This document shows, one piece after another, positions 1 through 6,868 of a stretch of 27,621 nucleotides of DNA (position 1 is its first letter; each line of letters opens with the position of its first letter). Position numbers and translations under genes: made by a program. The DNA is from an uncultured Bacteroidales bacterium (GTDB taxonomy: Bacteria; Bacteroidota; Bacteroidia; Bacteroidales; Paludibacteraceae). The notes beneath the pieces are model-generated. The model saw only the letters and a list, made by a program, of their open reading frames with translations, was not told the origin of the DNA and did no database searches. The stretch spans positions 1 to 27,621 of the forward strand of contig ONXE01000026.1 of the NCBI GenBank assembly GCA_900321775.1, read 5' to 3'.

Positions 1-1175
1 TCGCCTCCCGAAAGAAAGCGAACACGTTTCTCGCTCTCTTCGCCTCCGAACATAAAGGCACCCAAGATATCCTTGATTCGCGTGCGTATGTCTCCTACAG
101 CCACGCGGTCAATGGTGTCAAAAACTGTCGCTTCACCGTCTAACAGCGAGGCTTGATTCTGCGCAAAATAGCCTATCTTCACGTTGTGACCCAACTTCAG
201 CGAACCGGTGTAGTCCGTCAACTCGTTCATGATACAACGCACCAGCGTCGTCTTGCCCTCGCCGTTTTTACCCACAAACGCCACTTTCTCGCCTCGTCTG
301 AGCGTCAGCGTCACGTGGTCGAAAACCACATGCTCTCCAAATGCTTTTCGTACATCCTCGCATATCAGCGGGAAGTCTCCGCTTCGCGGTGCAGGCGGAA
401 AACGCAACCTCAGACGGCGCGTATCTTCTACATCCACTTCCAGCCTTTCCAGTTTGGCCAACTGCTTGATGCGGCTTTGCACTTGCGTCTCCTGAATCAT
501 CTTCTGCTGATTCTCATACGCCCTGACCTGTTGCTCGTGTCGTTCTTTGCGCAGCTCCACAAACTCCGAGTATCCGACCTGATAATCGTATATATGTCCC
601 AGCGAAATCTCGATAGTCCGATTTGCCACATTGTCCATAAAGGCCTTGTCGTGACTTACTAACACCACTGCGCTTCCGCAGGACAACAGCCACTGCTCCA
701 ACCACTGAATGGACTCTATGTCAAGGTGGTTCGTAGGCTCATCCAACAGTAGCAAATCCGGTTTGCCGAGCAGGATTTTGGCCAGTTCTATTCGCATGCG
801 CCAGCCTCCGCTGAACTCGCTGCACGGACGGTCCAAATCGCTGCGAACAAAGCCCAGTCCCAACAGTGTTTTCTCCATCAGACCCACCGTCTTGGGGTCT
901 TCCTTGTCCCGCACTTTGTCCACTTCTTCCCTGACTGTTGTGCCTTCAGCATGAATCATATGTTGTGGCAGATAGCCGATGTTCAACTCTTTGTCGCGGG
1001 AGATATGCCCTGCAGTCGGCTCCATCTCGCCTGCAATGAGGCGAAGCAAAGTCGTCTTGCCCGCACCGTTTTTTCCGATGAGTGCGATGCGGTCTTTCCT
1101 GTTGATGAGGAAAGTTATGTTGTCGAGTATCGGCTTGGCCGAAAACTCCATTTTCAGGGCTTCTATCGAGACCAT
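1..1175 (-). CDS. ABC-F family ATPase, C-terminus cut off by window edge
   Basis: A soluble duplicated ABC ATPase of the ABC-F class, whose members act on the ribosome (translation factors or antibiotic-protection proteins) and do not transport. Reading from the ATG at 1175, the first cassette has Walker A GKNGAGKTT (residues about 34-42), signature FSGGWRMR and Walker B LLLLDEPTNHLD. A charged linker follows, then a second cassette with Walker A GKNGEGKTT (about residue 302). The frame leaves the window just after the second LSGG signature. About 391 codons are visible, and full-length relatives usually exceed 530. No membrane segments are seen, consistent with ABC-F. It lies 130 bases downstream of uvrA on the same strand, with an inverted repeat in the gap and no good promoter. 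Without the C-terminus I cannot assign a subfamily (EttA, Uup, YheS or a resistance type). Confidence 0.93.
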   Translation of the reverse strand, partial: MVSIEALKMEFSAKPILDNITFLINRKDRIALIGKNGAGKTTLLRLIAGEMEPTAGHISRDKELNIGYLPQHMIHAEGTTVREEVDKVRDKEDPKTVGLMEKTLLGLGFVRSDLDRPCSEFSGGWRMRIELAKILLGKPDLLLLDEPTNHLDIESIQWLEQWLLSCGSAVVLVSHDKAFMDNVANRTIEISLGHIYDYQVGYSEFVELRKERHEQQVRAYENQQKMIQETQVQSRIKQLAKLERLEVDVEDTRRLRLRFPPAPRSGDFPLICEDVRKAFGEHVVFDHVTLTLRRGEKVAFVGKNGEGKTTLVRCIMNELTDYTGSLKLGHNVKIGYFAQNQASLLDGEATVFDTIDRVAVGDIRTRIKDILGAFMFGGEESEKRVRFLSGG

Positions 1176-1212
1176 TTTTTATTAAATTTTCGCGCGCGCA
1201 TCTTCAAACTCA

Positions 1213-1231
1213 TTTGTCGAATTCCGACAAA
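1213..1231. repeat. 7-bp inverted repeat upstream of the ABC-F gene
   Basis: TTTGTCG and CGACAAA are perfect arms around the 5-base spacer AATTC. The repeat sits about 40 bases before the ABC-F start, in the 130-base gap after uvrA. It has low G+C and no run of T after it on either strand, so it is a poor intrinsic terminator. It could be an operator or an mRNA leader hairpin, but nothing else in the sequence decides this. Confidence 0.5.
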
Positions 1232-1305
1232 ATATCTCATGAGAGGAGCTTGCTTATAGCAGGGGACTTTTTCCGGACCACCTCCTTGCCCTCTCAGACC
1301 GAAGT

Positions 1306-4122
1306 TTAACTTTCGTTCCTTTGTTGAAAACACAGGAATTTTCCTGTGTAACTTTCTTTACATTTCATCAGGTTCTCGGGTGTGCCTTCAAACACGATTC
1401 GTCCTCCCGCTTCGCCGCCCTCGGGACCCAAGTCTATCACGTGATCCGCAGCCATAATAACCGCAGGGTTGTGTTCGATGATAATCACCGTATGCCCTTT
1501 GTCCACCAGTGCATTCAGTGCTTTCAGCAGCACGGAGATGTCGTGGTAATGCAGACCCGTAGTAGGTTCGTCGAAGATGAAGATGGTGGGACTCTGACCT
1601 TCCTGTGCGAGGAACGACGCCAACTTCACACGCTGACTCTCACCTCCGGACAACGTACTGCTGCTCTGACCTAATTTCACATATCCGATGCCCACGTCCT
1701 GCAGAGGCTTGAGGCGCTTGACGATTTTCTTCAGACACAACTGCTCCTCTTTGCTCGGCGCAGGAACCTGCTTCTCGGAGAAGAACTCAATAGCCTGATT
1801 GACAGTCATCTCCAGCACATCGTAGATGTTCTTCCCGCGGAACTGCACCTCCAGCACGTCGTTGTTAAATCGCTTCCCGTGGCAGTGCTCGCATTCCATA
1901 ACAATGTCCGCCATAAACTGCATCTCGATGGTCACAGTACCCTCGCCCTGACACTCCTCACAGCGTCCGCCGGGCGTGTTGAACGAGAAATGTGCCGATG
2001 TGTAACCCATCTGCTTGCTCAGTTGTTGCGCAGCAAACAGTTTGCGTATCTCGTCATAGGCCTTCAGATACGTGACAGGATTGCTTCGTGACGACTTGCT
2101 CAGGGGATTCTGGTCCACAAACTCGATGTCGGTCATGCGATCCATGCTGCCTTTCAAACTGCCGAAATCGCCTGTACGTTCTGCCAAACCGCCGTAGTAT
2201 TTCTTTAGAGCGGGGTAGAGTACGCGAGTCACAAGCGACGACTTGCCCGAACCGGAAACGCCTGTAACGCAGGTGATTACATTCAGCGGGAAACGTACGT
2301 TGATGCCCTTCAGGTTGTTCTCTCTGGCAGACAACACCTCTATATAGTTGTTCCACGGCCTGCGATAGGCCGGAACGGGAATCACTTCTTTGCCTTGCAG
2401 AAAATCAAGTGTGTACGAGTGCAGTTCGCCTTGTTTGGCCTGCATCAGTTTTTCGCCCTTGGTCTCTCCTGCCCAAACCAGCTGGCCGCCTTTTCTTCCG
2501 GCCTCGGGACCGATGTCTATGAGGTAGTCTGCTGCGCGGATAATCTCCTCGTCATGCTCCACTACCACTACTGTATTTCCCAGGTCACGCAGTTCACGTA
2601 GCACGCTGATCAACTGGGCTGTGTCGCGGGCATGCAGACCAATGGAAGGCTCGTCCAGCACGTACAACGAACCCACCAGACTGCTGCCTAACGATTTAGC
2701 CAACGTGATACGCTGACTCTCTCCGCCGGACAAGGTGGATGCCAAACGGTCTAAGGTCAGATAACTGAGTCCGACTTCGCGTAGGAAACGCAGTCTGGAG
2801 TTGATTTCAGCCAGCAACGGCGCCGCAGCCATTCGGCTCGTCTCGCTCAGATGTTCAGGCAGTTGCGCAAACCACGGCTCCAACTCGCTCACCGGCATTC
2901 TGACTACGTCGTTGATGCTCTTGCCGCCAATCAGCACATAGTCCGCTTCTTTGCGCAGACGCCCTCCACGGCAGTCGGGACAGATGGTCTTGCCGCGATA
3001 GCGCGCCAACATAACACGATACTGAATCTTCTGATATTGTTCGCTTTCCAACATGCGGAAGAAGTCGTTCAAGCCGTGGAAATACTTGTTTCCCGTCCAA
3101 ATCAACTGCTTCTGCTCGGGAGTAAGGTCATGGAATGGTGTGTGAATCGGGAAGCCAAAGCGTTCTGCATTGTAAATCAGTTCTTTGTTCCACAGACTCA
3201 TTTTCTCGCCGCGCCAGCAGGCGATGGCTTCTTCGTAGATGCTGAGTTGTTTGTTCGGCACGACCAGATCTTCGTCAATGCCTATGATATTTCCGAACCC
3301 GCCGCATGTAGGACAAGCGCCGAGGGGATTGTTGAAATCAAACAGATGTTCGCTGGGTTCAATGAACGTGATGCCGTCCGCTTCGAAACGCTCCGAGAAG
3401 GGAACCAGCGTGCCTTCCACGTCCAGCACACATTCGCCTTTGCCCTCAAAGAACGCAGTCTGCACAGAGTCAGCAAAGCGATTGGCTGTGGCTTGCTCGC
3501 CGTCTGCTATGATGCGGTCCACCAGCAGATACAGGTCTTCAGCGTCTTTTACTTCGCTGATACGCAGCATGTTGCGGTGTTGCACCATGCGCGAGAAACC
3601 TTGTCCCGCCCACACGTCCAACTGCTGTTTCAGCGTTACGCCTTCTGACAGATGAACCGGCGAAAGCAGCATCACTTTCGTGCCTTTCTCCAGTGACATC
3701 ACATGGTTCACCACGTCGCGGATAGTATGCTTGCGCACCTCTTGCCCGCTCACAGGCGAGATGGTCTTTCCCACGCGCGCGTACAACAACTTCAGATACT
3801 CGTAGATCTCCGTCGTTGTGCCCACAGTACTGCGCGGATTGCGTGAACTGACTTTCTGCTCGATGGCGATGGCCGGCGGAATGCCGTCAATGAAATCTAC
3901 TTCGGGCTTTTGCATACGTCCCAGGAACTGGCGCGCGTACGAACTCAGGCTCTCCACGTAGCGTCGTTGGCCCTCTGCGTAGAGGGTGTCAAAGGCCAAT
4001 GAAGACTTGCCGCTGCCCGACAAGCCTGTCACTACCACCAGTTTCCCGCGAGGGATGTCCACCGAGACGTTCTTCAGGTTGTGGGTCTTCGCTCCGCGTA
4101 TGTGTATAAAATCATCCTCCAT
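1306..4122 (-). CDS. uvrA: UvrA, excinuclease ABC subunit A
   Basis: Damage-sensing ATPase of nucleotide excision repair; as a dimer it loads UvrB at DNA lesions in the cytoplasm. The 938 residues match the usual UvrA length. In order: Walker A GLSGSGKSS (about 33-41), zinc module 1 (CPTC ... CPDC), signature LSGGESQR (about 463) with LDEPSIGLH, second Walker A GVSGSGKSS (about 622), zinc module 2 CEEC ... CEHC (about 716-745), and a second LSGGESQR (about 823) with DEPTTGLH. The N-terminal UvrB-facing region reads ISPVSG where many UvrAs have Cys or His. It starts 9 bases after the HU/LysM stop and is probably the last gene of the recQ operon. Bacteroidota often carry more than one UvrA paralog, so this need not be the only copy. 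Confidence 0.97.
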   Translation of the reverse strand: MEDDFIHIRGAKTHNLKNVSVDIPRGKLVVVTGLSGSGKSSLAFDTLYAEGQRRYVESLSSYARQFLGRMQKPEVDFIDGIPPAIAIEQKVSSRNPRSTVGTTTEIYEYLKLLYARVGKTISPVSGQEVRKHTIRDVVNHVMSLEKGTKVMLLSPVHLSEGVTLKQQLDVWAGQGFSRMVQHRNMLRISEVKDAEDLYLLVDRIIADGEQATANRFADSVQTAFFEGKGECVLDVEGTLVPFSERFEADGITFIEPSEHLFDFNNPLGACPTCGGFGNIIGIDEDLVVPNKQLSIYEEAIACWRGEKMSLWNKELIYNAERFGFPIHTPFHDLTPEQKQLIWTGNKYFHGLNDFFRMLESEQYQKIQYRVMLARYRGKTICPDCRGGRLRKEADYVLIGGKSINDVVRMPVSELEPWFAQLPEHLSETSRMAAAPLLAEINSRLRFLREVGLSYLTLDRLASTLSGGESQRITLAKSLGSSLVGSLYVLDEPSIGLHARDTAQLISVLRELRDLGNTVVVVEHDEEIIRAADYLIDIGPEAGRKGGQLVWAGETKGEKLMQAKQGELHSYTLDFLQGKEVIPVPAYRRPWNNYIEVLSARENNLKGINVRFPLNVITCVTGVSGSGKSSLVTRVLYPALKKYYGGLAERTGDFGSLKGSMDRMTDIEFVDQNPLSKSSRSNPVTYLKAYDEIRKLFAAQQLSKQMGYTSAHFSFNTPGGRCEECQGEGTVTIEMQFMADIVMECEHCHGKRFNNDVLEVQFRGKNIYDVLEMTVNQAIEFFSEKQVPAPSKEEQLCLKKIVKRLKPLQDVGIGYVKLGQSSSTLSGGESQRVKLASFLAQEGQSPTIFIFDEPTTGLHYHDISVLLKALNALVDKGHTVIIIEHNPAVIMAADHVIDLGPEGGEAGGRIVFEGTPENLMKCKESYTGKFLCFQQRNES

Positions 4123-4131
4123 TATTCGTCC

Positions 4132-5190
4132 TTAGTCCTTCAGTTTGGGAATCCTCAGTCTTGTGCCGGCTTTCAGGTTGTTCGGGTTCTTTATCTCCTC
4201 TTTGTTCTCTTCGTAGATGATAGTCCATTTGTTGGGGTCGCCATAATAGCGCCGTGCAATCTGCGCAAGACGACTGCCGGCTTTCACCGTCTCGATACCC
4301 AGCAGGGTAGGCTCGGGCTTGAGCGTGTCAGTGGCAACCAAACTGTCTTGCGACAGCGAATCGGCAACCATCGTGTCAATAGGCAGCAACGGCTCGATGT
4401 CCAGTACTTCGGTTTCAGGTTCAGGCGTGAACAGTTCCTCTTCGTCTGCGGGGCTTCCGCCCAGTTTTCCTGCCCAGTTCTCCAGTTTGTTCACCATCAC
4501 CAGATAGCCCACAACCAGCATTCCCAGCAGCACCAGCATGGTAATCAGTGCAACCAGCCAGCCGTTGAAGCGGGACGGTTGCTTGCGATACTCGGTATGA
4601 TAGTCTTTTTGCTCCTGGGTAATCATCTTCTTCGCAGGCTTTCGCGCAGGTTTCTTAACCGGCTTGTCTGCGTTGTTCTCAGGCGCTTTCTTCGCTTCTT
4701 TCTTCTGCTGTACTTTCTTCTTCTGCAGCTCTTTCTTGGCGGCGTTTTCCTCGTTCTGCTTGTCCAGTTCCGCCAAGATGCTCTTTATCTCCGTTGCCTG
4801 AATGTCAAAACGGTGCATCGGGTCAATGCCCGGCAAAGTGGATTGCGGGTCCAGCGGTTGTCCCTTCTCATCGACTTGCACATTCTCCAAATCGGCAAAA
4901 GGCTCGTTGATTTGCTCGCGGATATAACTCTCGGGCACAAACGTCACTTTGTTGTATCCGTCCAGCATAACCGCCTCGCCTGTGTTCACGTTGACGCTCT
5001 TCCGCTGCGCTATCCGCACCAGTTTGAAGGAGCCCAAGCCGCTGATACGCACCTGCTGGTCAGTGCGCAAGCCGTCCAGGATTGCAGGTATAAGCGCAGC
5101 CAGGAAGCGGCTTGCCGTTTCCTCGGGAAAACTCATCTGCTTGCTGATGATCTTCTTGAGCTCGTTTATTGTCAGTTTCTCTTCTGCCAT
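4132..5190 (-). CDS. HU-type DNA-binding domain / transmembrane / LysM fusion protein
   Basis: A 352-residue single-pass membrane protein. Residues about 6-95 form an HU/IHF-like domain that keeps the GLGSF turn and an RKSVNVNTGE arm. Residues about 145-190 are very rich in Lys and Ala-Pro (KPVKKPARKPAKK), like histone H1 tails. Residues 211-233 form one hydrophobic helix preceded by Arg/Lys, which predicts a cytoplasmic N-terminus. An acidic linker follows, then a LysM domain (about 299-350: VKAGSRLAQIARRYYGDPNKW ... NPNNLKAGTRLRIP). I infer that it binds DNA inside and peptidoglycan outside. I chose the ATG at 5190 over the in-frame TTG at 5196 because the ATG shares one base with the upstream HU gene's TAA (TAATG), implying coupled translation. 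HU proteins fused to peptidoglycan-binding SPOR domains are known in Bacteroidota; I do not recall this LysM form being characterised. Confidence 0.93.
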   Translation of the reverse strand: MAEEKLTINELKKIISKQMSFPEETASRFLAALIPAILDGLRTDQQVRISGLGSFKLVRIAQRKSVNVNTGEAVMLDGYNKVTFVPESYIREQINEPFADLENVQVDEKGQPLDPQSTLPGIDPMHRFDIQATEIKSILAELDKQNEENAAKKELQKKKVQQKKEAKKAPENNADKPVKKPARKPAKKMITQEQKDYHTEYRKQPSRFNGWLVALITMLVLLGMLVVGYLVMVNKLENWAGKLGGSPADEEELFTPEPETEVLDIEPLLPIDTMVADSLSQDSLVATDTLKPEPTLLGIETVKAGSRLAQIARRYYGDPNKWTIIYEENKEEIKNPNNLKAGTRLRIPKLKD

Positions 5191-5468
5191 TACCAATTCT
5201 TAATTTCGTCTTTCAGGGTCTGCGTAGGCCGGAACGCAATCTGTTGTTTGGGTGGAATCATAGTCCGCTCGCCGGTACGCGGGTGCACGCTGATGCGCTC
5301 TTTCTTTTGCCTGACTTCCAGTGCTCCAAAGCCTTGCAGATGTACGCTTTTGCCGTCCAACAGTTGTTGCACCATGGCTTCTTCCGTGGCGTCAAGCAGA
5401 TCCGCAACCTGACTTCTCGACAGTCCGGAGCGTTTGGCAATATTTGATATCAGTTCTTTTGTTGTCAT
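5190..5468 (-). CDS. HU family DNA-binding protein
   Basis: A 92-residue histone-like nucleoid protein that would bend and compact DNA as a dimer. It has the N-terminal helical dimerisation part (TTKELISNIAKRSGLSRSQV), the GFGALEV turn and the DNA-clamping arm with HPRTGE, where the proline normally intercalates into DNA. Length is typical of HU/IHF subunits. The downstream HU/LysM gene overlaps it by one base. Co-expression raises the possibility that the soluble HU pairs with the membrane-bound HU domain, but this is inference. The sequence does not say whether it behaves as HU or IHF. Confidence 0.95.
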   Translation of the reverse strand: MTTKELISNIAKRSGLSRSQVADLLDATEEAMVQQLLDGKSVHLQGFGALEVRQKKERISVHPRTGERTMIPPKQQIAFRPTQTLKDEIKNW

Positions 5469-5494
5469 TATGTTGATTATCTTATTCTCTAAAT

Positions 5495-5536
5495 CTTTGA
5501 CTCTCGACCCTCGACTCGCGACCCTTAGCCCTCGAC
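5495..5536. repeat. Six degenerate 7-bp tandem units across the rimO stop codon
   Basis: On the plus strand the units are CTTTGAC, TCTCGAC, CCTCGAC, TCGCGAC, CCTTAGC and CCTCGAC, in exact 7-base register. The rimO stop (5525-5527) lies in the fifth unit, and the last rimO codons (Val-Glu-Gly) come from the array. It fills much of the 56-base gap between rimO and the HU gene. It is one of four heptad arrays in this window (see 14630, 20990 and 24568). Confidence 0.8.
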
Positions 5537-6868
5537 AATCGGCTTGCCGATTAAGTCAAAGTTCTCACTATCGGTGATGAGCACCTGATAGAACTCGCCG
5601 ATGCGAAGAGGTTGGTCTTTCTGGACGAGCACCTCGCAGTCCACTTCGGGGCTGTCCCACTCGGTCCGACCTACATAGTAGTCGCTCTCCTCGCGGTCAA
5701 TGATAACCCGCAGCGTTTGTCCCACTTTGGCTTCGCTTATCTCCGTTGCTATCCGTTCCTGAATGCTCATCAGGGTGTCCAATCGCTGCTGTTTGACATC
5801 CTCGGGCACGTTGTCCTGATAGTGGTTGTAGGCGTAGGTACCCTCTTCCGCAGAGAAAGCAAAAGCGCCCATACGCTCAAACCGCATGCGTTTGGTAAAC
5901 TCGCACAACGCTTCGAAATCTTCTTCCGTTTCGTCGGGATGACCTACCATCAGGGTTGTGCGAATGTGTATGCCAGGTACCTCTGCGCGGATCTTTCGCA
6001 GTAGGTTTTCCTGCTCTTCAGCCGTAATGTGACGCCGCATCATCTTCAGCATATGGTCAGTGCTATGTTGCAGCGCCAAGTCCAGATATTTGCACACGTT
6101 CTCCCGCTCACGCATAACGCGCAGCAGATCCATAGGAAAGTCGGCAGGATAGGCGTAATGCAGACGAATCCAGTCAATGCCGGACACGTCACTCATGCGC
6201 TCTACCAGTTCGGGCAGGTTGGGGTAGGCGCTCAGGTCTTGAGCAATCACCTGCACCTCACGCACGCCCTGAGCGGCCAACCAACGCACTTCGTCCACAA
6301 TCTCCTGCTGAGGTCGGGGCGTATGTCTGCCGGTGATGAGCGGGATGGCGCAGTACGAACAAAAACGGTTGCAACCCTCACTTATTTTAACGTACGCGTA
6401 GTGCGCGGGCGTGGTGAGCGTGCGTTCCCAAGCGCATCCTTGCTCCTTCAGCGTAGCGGTCTTTGTTCTTTCTTTCGCTTCGCTTCGGACGATCTGCTTC
6501 GCCGTGCTTTGCTCCTTCAACTCCTCCACTAAACTGAGGAAATCGAACTTCCCGTAGTATTTATCCACTTCGGGCAACTCTGTCTCCAGGTCTGCACGAT
6601 AACGCTCGCTCAAACAGCCCATCACGTACAAACGGCGCAACTTATGCTGTTTCTTCCTCTCGGCAAACTGCAGGATAGTACGGATACTCTCCTCTTTGGC
6701 GTCGCCGATAAAGCCGCATGTGTTGATAACGGCTATCTCGCCGTGCGGGTCGTCAGAGTCGTGCACGCACTTGTAGCCGGCCAACTCAAGTTGCCTCATG
6801 AGTCGTTCTGCATCAACCAGGTTCTTGGAGCAACCCAGCGTGATTATATCTACCTCGTTGGAATGCAT
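5525..6868 (-). CDS. rimO: RimO, ribosomal protein S12 methylthiotransferase
   Basis: A radical SAM enzyme that methylthiolates the conserved Asp of ribosomal protein S12, using two iron-sulfur clusters. The N-terminal MTTase domain has its three cluster cysteines: C13 (LGCSKN), C51 (NTCGF) and C85 (GCLSE). The radical SAM triad is C166-C170-C173 (CNRFCSYC). A TRAM-like domain ends the protein. Two oddities stand out. An extra peptide of about 23 residues (from about residue 117) precedes WERTLTTP, bounded by an 11-bp direct repeat and carrying a dispersed repeat. Near residue 215, QDLSAY runs straight into PNLPELVERM, where relatives have a conserved YG-x-DLY loop. The start ATG shares one base with the recQ stop (TGATG), so translation is probably coupled. 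Function is likely kept, but the loop loss makes this less certain. Confidence 0.95.
   Translation of the reverse strand: MHSNEVDIITLGCSKNLVDAERLMRQLELAGYKCVHDSDDPHGEIAVINTCGFIGDAKEESIRTILQFAERKKQHKLRRLYVMGCLSERYRADLETELPEVDKYYGKFDFLSLVEELKEQSTAKQIVRSEAKERTKTATLKEQGCAWERTLTTPAHYAYVKISEGCNRFCSYCAIPLITGRHTPRPQQEIVDEVRWLAAQGVREVQVIAQDLSAYPNLPELVERMSDVSGIDWIRLHYAYPADFPMDLLRVMRERENVCKYLDLALQHSTDHMLKMMRRHITAEEQENLLRKIRAEVPGIHIRTTLMVGHPDETEEDFEALCEFTKRMRFERMGAFAFSAEEGTYAYNHYQDNVPEDVKQQRLDTLMSIQERIATEISEAKVGQTLRVIIDREESDYYVGRTEWDSPEVDCEVLVQKDQPLRIGEFYQVLITDSENFDLIGKPIVEG
6440..6519 (-). repeat. 69-bp in-frame insertion in rimO bounded by an 11-bp direct repeat
   Basis: On the coding strand the word TGAAGGAGCAA occurs at 6519-6509 and again at 6450-6440, 69 bases (23 codons) apart. 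Removing one period restores a RimO linker of about the usual length. The segment between holds the 41-base dispersed repeat at 6466-6506. Either a target duplication made by insertion or a tandem duplication would leave this pattern. Confidence 0.6.
6466..6506 (-). repeat. 41-base dispersed repeat, copy in rimO
   Basis: It matches 25328-25368 (in yicC, plus strand) at 38 of 41 positions, including 21 consecutive identical bases. The core contains GGCGAAGCAGATCGTCC, followed by AGCGAAGCG. In rimO it is read as the peptide AKQIVRSEAKE, a different frame from the yicC copy. Each copy holds the heptamer GCGAAGC twice; as single-stranded DNA that sequence is known to form an unusually stable mini-hairpin. 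Confidence 0.8.

Noticed and set aside
1261..1311. Terminator between uvrA and the ABC-F gene
   Set aside because: Short imperfect complementarity (AAGTT / AACTT) near the uvrA stop, but no stable G+C stem followed by T residues.
4081..5412. A 443-codon open frame on the plus strand over HU and HU/LysM
   Set aside because: Low-complexity Leu/Phe/Arg product antisense to two clear HU-domain genes; no promoter.
6466..6506. GCGAAGC heptamers as an element on their own
   Set aside because: The heptamer also occurs in ordinary coding DNA (for example near 381, 1036, 5730, 24390), so only the full 41-base match is treated as a repeat.
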